This document shows positions 1 through 7,645 of a stretch of 16,535 bases of DNA, one piece after another. Numbering within the stretch: position 1 is the first letter of the stretch; every line of letters starts with the position of its first letter. The DNA comes from CAYPOY01 sp964412395 (GTDB lineage: Bacteria > Chloroflexota > Anaerolineae > B4-G1). The notes under the pieces were generated by a model that was given only the letters and a program-made list of their open reading frames with translations, did no database searches and was not told the DNA's origin. The DNA is taken from NCBI GenBank assembly GCA_964412395.1, contig CAYPOY010000092.1, positions 1-16,535 of the forward strand, in the 5' to 3' direction. Position numbers and translations under genes: made by a program.

Positions 1-1
1 T

Positions 2-400
2 CCCCTGGGTGCGGCGATGATGGTGCGGGCGGAAGCCATCGCGGACGTGGGTCTCCTGGATGAGGGCTTCTGGATGTACTGTGAGGAGATTGACTGGTGC
101 TGGCGTATGCGCAAGGCCGGCTGGCGGGCTTGCTGCGTGCCGGCTGCCCGGGTGGTGCACCACGCAGGAAAGAGCAGCGGACAGGTGCGCGTTGTCTCCT
201 TCGTCGCGCTGTGGCGCAGCCGCCTGCGGCTCTACGACAAGCACTACCCGCCGTCAAAGCGTCGCTTGGCCCACGGGCTCGTGCGACTGGGGATGCACTG
301 GAAGACGGGTCAGGCCCGCGCGGCCCATCACCGGGGCGAGATCAGCACTGCCGAACTGACCGCTCGCCTGGAAGCCTACCAAACCGTATTGACGCTATGA
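2..400 (+). CDS. Family 2 glycosyltransferase, C-terminal part (5' end outside window)
   Basis: The reading frame is open from the window edge and ends at TGA 398-400. The visible 132 residues contain the C-terminal landmark of GT2 rhamnosyl/glycosyltransferases (WbbL-like): a GAAMMVRAEAI strand-helix, the acceptor-side motif LLDEGFWMYCEEIDWCWR and then KAGW. In this family the E-D/E-x-D segment lies near the catalytic base and the protein transfers a sugar from a nucleotide-diphosphate donor to a growing glycan at the cytoplasmic membrane. The N-terminal nucleotide-binding half is not in the window. The stop overlaps the start of the next glycosyltransferase as ATGA, so the two are translationally coupled and probably act in the same surface-polysaccharide or glycolipid pathway. 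Donor and acceptor sugars cannot be read from this fragment. Confidence 0.85.
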   Translation, partial: PLGAAMMVRAEAIADVGLLDEGFWMYCEEIDWCWRMRKAGWRACCVPAARVVHHAGKSSGQVRVVSFVALWRSRLRLYDKHYPPSKRRLAHGLVRLGMHWKTGQARAAHHRGEISTAELTARLEAYQTVLTL

Positions 401-1227
401 CCAGTTCACCCGTCCAACCACCGACGTCCACCAATCTACCAATCCCCACGCTGGCTGTCGTCGTCCTCACCCTGAACGAGGAGCGCAATATCCTGGACTG
501 CCTGGAGAGCCTGGCGTGGGCAGATCGGCTGGTGGCCTTCGACTGCTTCAGCACCGACCGGACGGTGGACCTGGCTCGGCAGGCCGGAGCGGAGGTGATC
601 CAGCATCCCTTCGAGAACTATGCGGCCCAGCGCAACGCCGCCCTGGACCGGGTGGCGGCGGATTGGGTCTTCTTCGTGGACGCCGACGAGCGGGCCACGC
701 CGGAACTCGCGGCGGAGGTGCGGGCGGTGACGGCGCCCCCCCCTCTTCTCCCCCCCGTACGCGGGGGGGATGAGGGGGGGGTGGTGGCCTGGTGGGTGCC
801 CCGCCACAACTACATCTTCGGCCGGCTCACCCTGGGTGCCGGTTGGTACCCAGACTACCAACTGCGCCTGGTATGGCGGGGCCGCGCCCGCTGGGAGCGG
901 CCGGTGCACGAGGTGGCGGTAGTGGACGGGCCAGAGGGATACTTGCGGAACCCCCTCATCCACTACAATTACGACGACCTGGCCGACTTCATCGCCCGGC
1001 AGGAAAAATACACTGACTACGACGCCGGGGTCATCTTCCAGCAGGGGATCCGCCCTCGCTTCTACACCCCCTACTTCCAGGCAGTGCGCCATTTCTGGTG
1101 GCGGTTCGTGACGTTGCATGGGACGCGAGACGGGCTGCACGGGCTGTGGCTGAGCCTGCTGATGGCCTACTATGAGGCGGTGAAGTACCGGTGCGTGGCA
1201 CGGCTGTGGCAAGCGGCCGACCGTTGA
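397..1227 (+). CDS. Family 2 glycosyltransferase, WaaE/KdtX-like
   Basis: The product is 276 residues, starting at ATG 397 that overlaps the upstream stop (ATGA). A GT-A fold is visible: VVVLTLNEERN (about 21-31) for nucleotide binding, DCFSTDRT (49-56), AAQRNAAL (76-83) and the metal-binding DxD-type motif FFVDADE (92-98). YPDYQLRL (151-158) and RPVHE (168-172) follow, as in WaaE/KdtX lipopolysaccharide-core glucosyltransferases. A C-terminal hydrophobic/aromatic stretch (about 224-262) suggests membrane association. The family adds a hexose to a membrane-anchored glycan. Residues 113-127 are a low-complexity Pro/Gly loop encoded by a near-palindromic C/G-tract element (see separate entry), sitting between the helix after DADE and the next strand. 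The N-terminal Pro/Thr tail (residues 5-18) contains an 8-bp tandem duplication. The sugar specificity is unknown. Confidence 0.85.
   Translation: MTSSPVQPPTSTNLPIPTLAVVVLTLNEERNILDCLESLAWADRLVAFDCFSTDRTVDLARQAGAEVIQHPFENYAAQRNAALDRVAADWVFFVDADERATPELAAEVRAVTAPPPLLPPVRGGDEGGVVAWWVPRHNYIFGRLTLGAGWYPDYQLRLVWRGRARWERPVHEVAVVDGPEGYLRNPLIHYNYDDLADFIARQEKYTDYDAGVIFQQGIRPRFYTPYFQAVRHFWWRFVTLHGTRDGLHGLWLSLLMAYYEAVKYRCVARLWQAADR
736..781. repeat. Near-palindromic C-tract/G-tract element inside the GT gene
   Basis: The left arm is C8-TCTTCT-C7 (736-756), the centre is GTACGC, and the right arm is G7-ATGA-G8 (763-781). The reverse complement of the right arm is C8-TCAT-C7, so the arms match apart from a 2-nt difference in the middle. 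It encodes the loop PPPLLPPVRGGDEGG in the glycosyltransferase without breaking the frame. Such C-rich palindromes resemble small dispersed repeats found between genes in other bacteria. Other copies are not present in this window, so its repeat status genome-wide is inferred. Confidence 0.6.
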
Positions 1228-1252
1228 CGGCTCAAGCCAGGTGTGTTATACT
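1224..1252 (+). promoter_or_regulatory. Sigma-70-type promoter for the 1270-3519 cluster
   Basis: The -35 TTGACG (1224-1229) and the -10 TATACT (1247-1252) are separated by exactly 17 bp. The -35 overlaps the stop codon of the glycosyltransferase gene. Transcription would begin near 1259, leaving a leader of only about 11 nt before the GTG at 1270. Confidence 0.65.
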
Positions 1253-1269
1253 GAACACCGGACAATCAC

Positions 1270-1677
1270 GTGGATATTCTGCACCCGACGCCGAAGGAGA
1301 TGACCACCGCGCTGCTGAGAGCAGCAGAAGCAGAGCGGTGGAACCACTGGGAACACGAAGTAGCGCAGCACGCCGGTGATTGGCGCGACGCCAGGTGTAT
1401 GCGCCGTCCTTTGACTCCAGATGAGTTTGCGCAGTTACCGGAGGCAGTAGCGCGATATCCCTTTGTTGCACTGTGCGTCTGCGGCTATTATGGCCGGGCA
1501 GTGTGGGGGTTCTACGTCCGCAAGTTGCCGTTCCAGGAGTGGGTGCTGACCAATGTATTAGTGGTCTACGATCCGTACGCAGGGGAGATCGTGCATTGTA
1601 TGTATCCCCTCCACAAGAAACGTTACTGTGAACGTTGGGGTGAGCAGACACACTTGTTTGTCCGCGTGAGGTGGTGA
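1270..1677 (+). CDS. Hypothetical protein (135 aa), first gene of small cluster
   Basis: I do not recognise this gene. The GTG start at 1270 lies just behind a good promoter but has no clear Shine-Dalgarno. An ATG at 1300 is the alternative, but its AAGGAG directly abuts the start codon, so the upstream GTG is preferred. The 135-residue product has no signal peptide or membrane segment. The N-terminal third is helical and polar. The C-terminal half looks like beta strands: residues 65-85 (ALCVCGYYGRAVWGFYVRK), then a strand pair around VLTNVLVVYDPYAGEIVHC, and a basic end with HKKRYCERWGEQTH. That layout loosely resembles small RelE/EndoU-like nuclease domains, which is a weak guess. It is one base from the next gene, so the two are surely co-expressed. 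Confidence 0.6.
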   Translation: MDILHPTPKEMTTALLRAAEAERWNHWEHEVAQHAGDWRDARCMRRPLTPDEFAQLPEAVARYPFVALCVCGYYGRAVWGFYVRKLPFQEWVLTNVLVVYDPYAGEIVHCMYPLHKKRYCERWGEQTHLFVRVRW

Positions 1678-1678
1678 A

Positions 1679-2116
1679 ATGTACGTCTACGAACCAGATT
1701 TTGAAGATCCGAAAGAGGAACTCGAAATTTGTATGAATTTCTATCGCAAGTTGGTGAAGCAGTTGCACATCTGGGACCTGATGGAGTTTGTCAATTACCT
1801 GTCTGCCCGTGACGGGGTGGAGTGGGCGTTGGAGCAGTTGGGACGGGACAACGTGGACCTGGACGTGCTGGTCGAGATCGAGGAACTGGACGCAAAGTTG
1901 CGTGCCAATGCCAACTACCTGGTGGACGAACTGGAACTCTATAAGCACATCTGGCGGGACGAACCGGAGGAGTACTGGTGGTGGTATCTGGACGGCGGCA
2001 AACCGGACGGCCCGCTGGAGGCCAGGGAAGTAATCGGGGAGACGTGGAAGGTGGCTGAAGCGGCACCGGTGGCGGAGGAGCGAGTCTCTTACGAGGCGCA
2101 ATCTCGAGACGAGTAG
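1679..2116 (+). CDS. Hypothetical acidic protein (145 aa), partner of the preceding gene
   Basis: I do not recognise this gene. The ATG at 1679 follows the upstream TGA by one base, and GAGGTGG just upstream serves as the ribosome-binding site inside the previous gene. The product is strongly acidic (many Glu/Asp throughout), largely helical and rich in tryptophan, with a WWWYLDGGKPDG segment near residues 100-111. There is no signal peptide, transmembrane segment or cysteine motif. The strict coupling and opposite character of the two proteins (basic-tailed first, acidic second) would fit a binding pair such as a toxin with its inhibitor, but nothing in the sequence proves that. It is followed nine bases later by the HNH endonuclease gene. 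Confidence 0.6.
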   Translation: MYVYEPDFEDPKEELEICMNFYRKLVKQLHIWDLMEFVNYLSARDGVEWALEQLGRDNVDLDVLVEIEELDAKLRANANYLVDELELYKHIWRDEPEEYWWWYLDGGKPDGPLEAREVIGETWKVAEAAPVAEERVSYEAQSRDE

Positions 2117-2124
2117 GGTGATCG

Positions 2125-2628
2125 ATGAACGAGCCTATCCTGGTACTCAACGGCAATTACGAGCCGATCAACGTCTGCAACACGAAACGCGCCATGGGGT
2201 TGCTCATGGCAGGCAAGGCCGCAGTGTTGGAGAACGGCCGCGGGTTCATTCACACCGTCTCTCGCACCTACGAGCGCCCATCCGTCATCCGCCTGGTCTA
2301 CGTAGTGCGCCGTCCCCGTCCTCGCGTGCGCCTGTGCAAGCGGGAGATCCTGCGTCGGGATGGGTATCGCTGCCAGTACTGCGGGCGGAAGACGAGTCAA
2401 TTGACAATAGACCACGTTGTGCCCCGTTATCGAGGAGGGCAACACTCCTGGGGGAACCTGGTAGCGGCCTGCCCGCAATGCAACCGGCGCAAAGGTGGGC
2501 GCACGCTGGCAGAAGCGCGAATGAAACTGCTGCGCCAGCCTCTTGAGCCACGGCCCACGGCACAGTACCTCTTCGGGCGCTACCTGGCTGGCGATGGCTT
2601 GTGGGCCAAGTACCTGGAAGGGTGGTAG
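2125..2628 (+). CDS. HNH endonuclease
   Basis: The product is 167 residues from ATG 2125, preceded by AGGGTGAT. The beta-beta-alpha-metal HNH fold is clear: zinc ligands CQYC (83-86), catalytic TIDHVVPRYRGG (94-105), N111, second zinc pair CPQC (116-119), then N120 and K123. The N-terminal part (PILVLNGNYEPINVCNTKRAMGL) is the usual lead-in of a widespread chromosomal HNH family seen outside phages. The family makes metal-dependent nicks or breaks in DNA. The cellular role of these stand-alone members is unclear, and a restriction or repair function cannot be inferred here. It lies between the unknown pair and the DUF1385 gene with very short gaps, so all are likely one transcript. Confidence 0.9.
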   Translation: MNEPILVLNGNYEPINVCNTKRAMGLLMAGKAAVLENGRGFIHTVSRTYERPSVIRLVYVVRRPRPRVRLCKREILRRDGYRCQYCGRKTSQLTIDHVVPRYRGGQHSWGNLVAACPQCNRRKGGRTLAEARMKLLRQPLEPRPTAQYLFGRYLAGDGLWAKYLEGW

Positions 2629-2631
2629 GGA

Positions 2632-3519
2632 GTGGGTAAACCATTCAACTACGGAGGGCAGGCAGTCATCGAAGGGGTGATGATGCGCGGATCGCGCACG
2701 CTGGCGGTCGCACTGCGTCACCCCGATGGACATGTCATTGTGGAGACGGAACCGCTCAACGAGGCGCTCTACCGTGGTCCGATCAGCCGCATTCCTTTCC
2801 TGCGCGGGTTGCTTATGCTGTGGGACGCGCTTGGTTTGGGGATGAAGGCACTTATGATGTCGGCCGATGTGGCGGCGGGCGAAGAGGTCTCATTTTCGGG
2901 GCCTGTCAGTTGGGGCATGTCACTTCTGGGGATCGGCCTGGGCGTGGGGCTCTTCATGGTGCTGCCCTCGTTCCTGGTAGGATTGCTCGCTCCTCACATC
3001 CCCTCGGAGTGGCTCAGCAGCCTGCTGGAAGGGGGCGTGCGTCTGCTGCTGATCGTGGGCTACATCTGGGCCGTCGGGTATCTGCCCGATATACGGCGCG
3101 TGTTTGCCTACCATGGCGCGGAGCATAAGACGATCAATGCTTACGAAGCAGGGGCAGAACTGACCGTGGAGGACGTGCGTCCCTTCCCGACGGCTCACGC
3201 TCGCTGTGGCACGGCCTTTCTCCTGACGCTGGTCGTGTTAACGATCTTGATATTCGCCCCATTCGACCAGCCATCGTTGATCTGGCGTGTGCTCAGCCGC
3301 ATTGTGCTGCTTCCGGTCATCACAGGCGTGGCCTACGAGATCCTCCGCCTGACGGCCCGCTTGGCCGACCGGCCCTGGATGCGGGTGTTAATCGCGCCGA
3401 ACCTGGCGCTCCAGCGGCTGACGACTCGCGAGCCGGACAACGGGATGCTGGAAGTGGCGATCGCGGCTCTGAAGGCTGTGCTGACGGATGAGGGGGTTGT
3501 CGCTAGCGAGGTAGCATGA
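2632..3519 (+). CDS. DUF1385 (YqhQ-family) membrane protein
   Basis: The product is 295 residues with a GTG start at 2632, three bases after the HNH stop, and a TAGGGAG ribosome-binding site. Family hallmarks are present: YGGQAVIEGVMMRG (7-20) at the N-terminus, the histidine/glutamate motif YHGAEHKTINAYE (160-172) and HARCGT (189-194). There are about four hydrophobic segments, roughly 94-120, 136-151, 196-210 and 224-240. The family (Bacillus subtilis YqhQ) is often called a putative metal-dependent enzyme because of the conserved His/Glu/Cys residues facing the membrane. No reaction is established. The length is close to the usual 300-320. It is the last gene of the cluster and converges on the histidine kinase with a 24-bp gap and no obvious terminator between them. 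Confidence 0.9.
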   Translation: MGKPFNYGGQAVIEGVMMRGSRTLAVALRHPDGHVIVETEPLNEALYRGPISRIPFLRGLLMLWDALGLGMKALMMSADVAAGEEVSFSGPVSWGMSLLGIGLGVGLFMVLPSFLVGLLAPHIPSEWLSSLLEGGVRLLLIVGYIWAVGYLPDIRRVFAYHGAEHKTINAYEAGAELTVEDVRPFPTAHARCGTAFLLTLVVLTILIFAPFDQPSLIWRVLSRIVLLPVITGVAYEILRLTARLADRPWMRVLIAPNLALQRLTTREPDNGMLEVAIAALKAVLTDEGVVASEVA

Positions 3520-3543
3520 TGAGGACAGAAGGAGTAGAAGGCA

Positions 3544-6500
3544 TCAAGGTTCCGGCACCGGAAGCAGCGGTAGGGCAAAGGTGAACGTTGTGCCGCTCTC
3601 AGAAGTGCTTTTTACCCAGATGCGTTCGCCGTGCGCTTCTATGACCATCTTGCAAAAAGCCAGGCCCAGCCCATTCCCGCGTCCCTCATGCTGACCGGTG
3701 ACAAATCTCTGGAACAGCCGGTCTTGAATCTCAGGCGGGATGCCTGGGCCGGTATCGCTGACGGAAACGAGGAGCCTGGGCCGCCCTGAGGTGTCGGCTC
3801 TGGCTGTCACCCGGACCATACCACCGGCCGGGGTGAACTTGATGGCATTACCGATCAGGTTTTGTAACACGCGTTCGATCAGTCCTGCATCGGCCCAGGC
3901 CGGGGGTAAAGTGGGTGGCACGTCACTTTCCAGATGCAGGCCCTTATCGGCAGCCAGTGGTAACTGCGAATCCAGCACGCTGGCGACAAAATCGGCCAGC
4001 GGTATAAGCGTATGCTCTAACGGCATCTGTCGGCTCTCCAACTGGCTTATCTCCAGAATCGCTTTGACTAATTGCAGCATCTCCCTTGTGCTGTGTTGGG
4101 CAATCTCCCATAGCTGGCGTTGATCAGGCGAGAGGGTATCGGCGATGACATCATCCAGGAATGACAGGGAGCCAGAGATGACGGTAAGCGGATTGCGCAG
4201 ATCATGCACCATCGCGTGGACTAAATCATCGCGCATTCTCTCCAGCAGCCGTTCCTCGGTAACGTCGCGCAATACCAACAGCCGGCCCAGCGGTGTCATG
4301 CCTGCCATCACGGGCAGGTTCAGCAAGTGAATCGTACGAGGTGGCACCGCGCACTCATCTTCTCCAGGCGTCTTGTCCCCCATCCGAACCCGGCGCATTT
4401 CGGCCTGAATAACCTGCACGACATCTGGGGCGTGGTCCCTCAGGGCGGCCAGGACATCTCGTATGGGCCGGTTGACCCAGTCCTCGGGCTGGCCGGTCAG
4501 GCGCAAGAGGTCAAGCGCAGGAGCGTTGATGACCAGCATACGCTGATCCGTTCCGACAAGAACGACGCCATCGCGACTGGATTCGATCAATGCCTGCAAA
4601 TGGCTTCGTTGATCCGCGACAGCCTGGAACAGCCGGGCATTGGTCACGGCTGTGGCTACTTGTCGGCCGATGGTCATTTGCAACGCCTCATCCTCGGCCG
4701 AAAGAGCACGTGGCTGACGGGCGAACAGGCCCAGGGTGCCGATTGAGCGCTCCCGGTGCAACAGGGAGATGCCAGAGTAGGCACGCATGCCCATAGCCCT
4801 CAGCTCGCTGACAGCCAGCGGTACCTCCTTCTTGAGTTTACTCACTACCGGCATCTCTTGTTCGATGTCGCCCACCGCCACCGCCATGCTCTGGTTATGG
4901 ACATAGGCACATAACGTACATTCCAGGTCCTCCTGCCGAAGCTGGTTGGACACGGTGGGCGGTAGACCCTGCTCAGCCGCCAGATACAAGCGACCACTGT
5001 TCGGGTCAGCCAGGCTAATCAGGCCAGCGTCAAAATCAAGCGAGGTTAGCGCCGAATGTAGAGTCTCTGAGAGCACGTCTTCCAATACCAGTGACCGGCT
5101 GATCGAACGTGCGACGGTATACAGCGCGCTCAGGTCGGCGGCATATCGGCGTATCTCAGCATAGAGGCGGGCGTTATCCAGTGCCAGGGCGATGGCTTCG
5201 GCCAGGGACTTGGCCAGCAGGACGTCATCGTCGTTAAAGGCGGTCACCCGGTCGCTTGCCACATCAAGCACGCCCAGCACCCGCTCACCACGCCGCAAAG
5301 GGACAGCCAATTCACTGTGGATGGCAGGGTTGCCTCTCACATAATCTGGGTCGGCGCTTACGTCGGGCACATACTGTGTCTGGGCCGTCTGGAAGGCCCG
5401 TCCGGTGACGCCCTGATCAACGGAGAGTCGCCGGCTCTCGGTTGCGGATAGCACGCCGGCCCCTGCTGGGACAGCCAGATGGGTTGCCGTGTCATTGGGC
5501 AGAAGGATAGCAACGGCAGGCCAGTTTGTCAACCGGGCGATGGCTTCCACTGCTGCGCGTGCTATGATCTCCGGGTCGAGGTGTTCCCCCACAGTGCGGA
5601 GGGTTTCGTAAAGCGTAGTCTGACGGGCAGCCAGGCGACGCTGCTCGTCATACATCTGCGCGTTGCGCACGGCCAGTGTCACTTGGTCGGCGGCTGACTG
5701 TATCATGTAGGCGTGCTCAGTGCTGAAGTGAGCCGGTTCCGAATGTGTGAGGGTGAGAACACCTAACACTGCTGACCCGCTCACGATCGGGATGGATAGG
5801 GCAGAGTTGACCGTCTCTGGCATATCGGGCAACTCCAGCCAGCGGTCGTCGCGAGAAGTATCGTAGACCAGGGCGGGCTGGCGGTGACGGAAGACCCAAC
5901 CGGCCAGTCCTCTCTCCATCACGTGCCTCACAATATCCTGCCGTTGCACTGGCGTCGCTTCGTCGCGTGCCAGGACGCTGTGGGTCACGACACCAGTTCC
6001 GTCCAATAGAAACATACTGCCATGTTCAGCCCCCGTGAGAGTGGCGGCCATGTTCACTGCGCTCTGTATGGTGGCTTCCAGAGATGTATGTTTAGCCGTG
6101 GCACGGGCCATGGCCACCAGGCTTTCGAACAACTGCTTCTGGGCCATCAAGCCCACTTCGGCCTGTTTACGTTCTGTGGTGTCGCGCAGAACAATCAGCC
6201 GGCCCCTGAGACGACCACGTTGGTCGTGAAGAGGTGAGATATGCAGGTCATAATTGCGCGGGGCCTTCCCTTCCCCCAGAGTGATCTCGGTGTATGCTTC
6301 GGCTACATCGCGATAGCGCTCGATCAGGGCGAGCCTATCGGGCAGTATCTGAGCAATCGGCTGTCCAACCACCTCTGAGGCTGGCCGGCCGATGATATTC
6401 TGCGCGGCCGGGTTGATGTCCACAACGCGGTCTTGCATATCCAGCGCGAGCACACCGTCGCTCATGCTGTCCACAACTGCGTAGCGTGCCACTGGTACGA

Positions 6501-7194
6501 TGTCGAACAGCCGGAAGCGGAAGATGCCCCAGCTCACCATCAGGCCAGCTACGGTAAAAGTGAAGGGGGTCAGATTCAGGGGGAATGGGATCAAGTCATA
6601 GGTAGATAACACCTCCCCCACCAACGGCACCAGCACGCCAATCAGCAAAACGGCAGCCTGCCCACGGTACGGGCGCGGTGAACGAATGAGCGCCTGAGCG
6701 AGCAGGAACATGCTGAGCAAAAGTAACGAGTAAGAATATACTGTATGAATCCAGTATGCCACGCTATGGGTCGCGTTCCACACCAGCAACGAACCACTGA
6801 TGTCCAGCCTGATGTCGCTCCAGATCAGGTGGTGGGTATCATTGGTCCAGACCAGCAGCAGCGTGACCAGTGGCTCGATTACCAGCATAGCCACGTTGCG
6901 AGGCGTCAGCCACTTCTCTCGGCCGGTATATTGAAATGTGAAGGCCAGCCACGCCGTTGGCACAGTGACGATGCCCAGGTATCGAACCTTGGCCCAAAAG
7001 AGCTTGGTCGGCAAGTCCATGCTTCCCAGTCGCAGCGCATAGCTCAGCGACCATTCGGCCAGAGCCAGCATGAGCAACGTGAATGGCGTTGTCCCAACCG
7101 CTGGACGATGCTTCCACGAGTAGAGGGCAAGTCCAGCCGAAATCATCGCTGCCATAAGCAAGGGGAGCGCGAAAGGCGTGTATTGCCAGTTCAC
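3544..7194 (-). CDS. Sensor histidine kinase: 7TM, PAS, three GAF, PAS, HisKA, HATPase
   Basis: The product is 1216 residues, starting at GTG 7194 because AGGAGAA lies 8 nt upstream. An in-frame GTG at 7224 would place that site inside the gene. Domain order: histidine-kinase N-terminal 7TM region (about 3-225); PAS (about 236-345, SMSDGVLALD...NPAAQNIIGR); GAF1 (about 365-512); GAF2 (about 530-675); GAF3 (about 690-855) with a CTLC pair near 759-762; PAS (about 868-980, SSRDGVVLV); HisKA with the phospho-acceptor in AMVHDLRNPL (His about 997); and HATPase_c with NLIGNAIKF, DTGPGIP and GNGLGL boxes. It autophosphorylates in response to an unknown signal, probably passed through the membrane segment and the small-molecule-binding GAF domains. 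No response regulator is adjacent, so its partner is elsewhere. It is divergent from the B12 operon but has its own start region. Confidence 0.93.
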   Translation of the reverse strand: MNWQYTPFALPLLMAAMISAGLALYSWKHRPAVGTTPFTLLMLALAEWSLSYALRLGSMDLPTKLFWAKVRYLGIVTVPTAWLAFTFQYTGREKWLTPRNVAMLVIEPLVTLLLVWTNDTHHLIWSDIRLDISGSLLVWNATHSVAYWIHTVYSYSLLLLSMFLLAQALIRSPRPYRGQAAVLLIGVLVPLVGEVLSTYDLIPFPLNLTPFTFTVAGLMVSWGIFRFRLFDIVPVARYAVVDSMSDGVLALDMQDRVVDINPAAQNIIGRPASEVVGQPIAQILPDRLALIERYRDVAEAYTEITLGEGKAPRNYDLHISPLHDQRGRLRGRLIVLRDTTERKQAEVGLMAQKQLFESLVAMARATAKHTSLEATIQSAVNMAATLTGAEHGSMFLLDGTGVVTHSVLARDEATPVQRQDIVRHVMERGLAGWVFRHRQPALVYDTSRDDRWLELPDMPETVNSALSIPIVSGSAVLGVLTLTHSEPAHFSTEHAYMIQSAADQVTLAVRNAQMYDEQRRLAARQTTLYETLRTVGEHLDPEIIARAAVEAIARLTNWPAVAILLPNDTATHLAVPAGAGVLSATESRRLSVDQGVTGRAFQTAQTQYVPDVSADPDYVRGNPAIHSELAVPLRRGERVLGVLDVASDRVTAFNDDDVLLAKSLAEAIALALDNARLYAEIRRYAADLSALYTVARSISRSLVLEDVLSETLHSALTSLDFDAGLISLADPNSGRLYLAAEQGLPPTVSNQLRQEDLECTLCAYVHNQSMAVAVGDIEQEMPVVSKLKKEVPLAVSELRAMGMRAYSGISLLHRERSIGTLGLFARQPRALSAEDEALQMTIGRQVATAVTNARLFQAVADQRSHLQALIESSRDGVVLVGTDQRMLVINAPALDLLRLTGQPEDWVNRPIRDVLAALRDHAPDVVQVIQAEMRRVRMGDKTPGEDECAVPPRTIHLLNLPVMAGMTPLGRLLVLRDVTEERLLERMRDDLVHAMVHDLRNPLTVISGSLSFLDDVIADTLSPDQRQLWEIAQHSTREMLQLVKAILEISQLESRQMPLEHTLIPLADFVASVLDSQLPLAADKGLHLESDVPPTLPPAWADAGLIERVLQNLIGNAIKFTPAGGMVRVTARADTSGRPRLLVSVSDTGPGIPPEIQDRLFQRFVTGQHEGRGNGLGLAFCKMVIEAHGERIWVKSTSESGTTFTFALPLLPVPEP

Positions 7195-7202
7195 CTTATT
7201 GA

Positions 7203-7209
7203 TTCTCCT
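7203..7209 (-). promoter_or_regulatory. Ribosome-binding site fixing the kinase start
   Basis: Read on the minus strand this is AGGAGAA, 8 nt before the GTG at 7194. It makes that GTG the likely start rather than the in-frame GTG at 7224. Confidence 0.65.
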
Positions 7210-7215
7210 ATAGTA

Positions 7216-7221
7216 ATTATA
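7216..7221 (-). promoter_or_regulatory. Possible -10 box for the histidine kinase gene
   Basis: Read on the minus strand this is TATAAT, an exact -10 consensus 22 nt before the kinase start codon. No convincing -35 is seen at 16-18 bp. TTCTCG about 19 bp upstream is the nearest candidate. Transcription would start almost at the ribosome-binding site, giving a very short leader. Confidence 0.35.
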
Positions 7222-7376
7222 CACAAATCGGCAAAATATGCGAGAAGCGACTGATGTGTCACGTGGCTACGGCCGGACTGTGCCCCTTCCGCAAGGTGGA
7301 ATGAAAAGAGAAGAACCTCATTGACGTGATGCTCTCAAGCCGCGAGTACTGAGCTGTACCGGGCGTGAGATGTTAT

Positions 7377-7405
7377 TTGACAGCCCATCCCCCTTGTGTT
7401 ATACT
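7377..7405 (+). promoter_or_regulatory. Consensus promoter of the B12-riboswitch operon
   Basis: The -35 TTGACA (7377-7382) is a perfect match, the spacer is exactly 17 bp and the -10 is TATACT (7400-7405). Transcription would begin near 7412, about 17 nt before the riboswitch P1 helix. Such a strong promoter fits control by attenuation rather than by initiation. The 150 bp upstream (7225-7376) show no further feature I can support. Confidence 0.75.
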
Positions 7406-7428
7406 TGTATTACAATCGCATACGGCTA

Positions 7429-7564
7429 CGGTAGAGGTGCCCCAAAGCCCGGATGCGAGGGGCCCAGAGGGGGAAGCCGGTCCAAGTCCGGCACTGTCCC
7501 GCAACTGTAGGTTAGTCGGATAGTCAGATATAAGACTAACAAGCCAGGATACCCGCCTCTGCCG
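7429..7564 (+). ncRNA. Cobalamin (B12) riboswitch
   Basis: The conserved core is present in order: GAGGTGCC (7434-7441), GGGGGAAGCCGGT, a short hairpin closing with TCCGGCACTGTCCCGCAACTG, and the B12 box AAGCCAGGATACCCGCC (7541-7557). Outer helix P1 forms from CGGTAGAGG (7429-7437) with CCTCTGCCG (7556-7564), nine pairs including one G-T. A peripheral helix GTTAGTC/GACTAAC (7511-7517 with 7534-7540) carries a loop built from an 8-bp tandem repeat. Cobalamin-class riboswitches bind adenosyl- or aquocobalamin and usually lower expression of uptake or synthesis genes. Here the regulated unit is the secreted-protein/ECF operon starting at 7737. Confidence 0.93.
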
Positions 7565-7600
7565 GCGCACACAGCGACCTTCGCGGAAAGGGGGTGGCGC

Positions 7601-7645
7601 ATGAAGGGTACCCAGGTACAAATAGCCCTTCCCCAACGAACGTGA
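7601..7645 (+). CDS. Possible 14-codon leader peptide overlapping the terminator arm
   Basis: ATG 7601 to TGA 7643-7645 encodes 14 residues (MKGTQVQIALPQRT). A GGGGGTGG run lies 4-11 nt before the ATG and could bind ribosomes. The frame ends one base before the right arm of the terminator-like hairpin (7646-7656), so a translating ribosome would cover the left arm. It may be chance, because no codon pattern specific for an amino acid is visible. Confidence 0.25.
   Translation: MKGTQVQIALPQRT

Noticed and set aside
436..1212. A long minus-strand frame opposite the WaaE-like gene
   Set aside because: It is antisense to a gene with clear GT-A motifs and its own product has no family features.
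1232..2101. A 289-residue minus-strand frame opposite the unknown gene pair
   Set aside because: The plus strand has a near-consensus promoter, coupled starts and ribosome-binding sites. The minus frame has low-complexity, hydrophilic composition without motifs.
3550..3563. TTCCGG-CA-CCGGAA inverted repeat between convergent genes
   Set aside because: The loop is only 2 nt, the stem is short, it lies inside the kinase coding end and has no T-run, so it is not a supported terminator.
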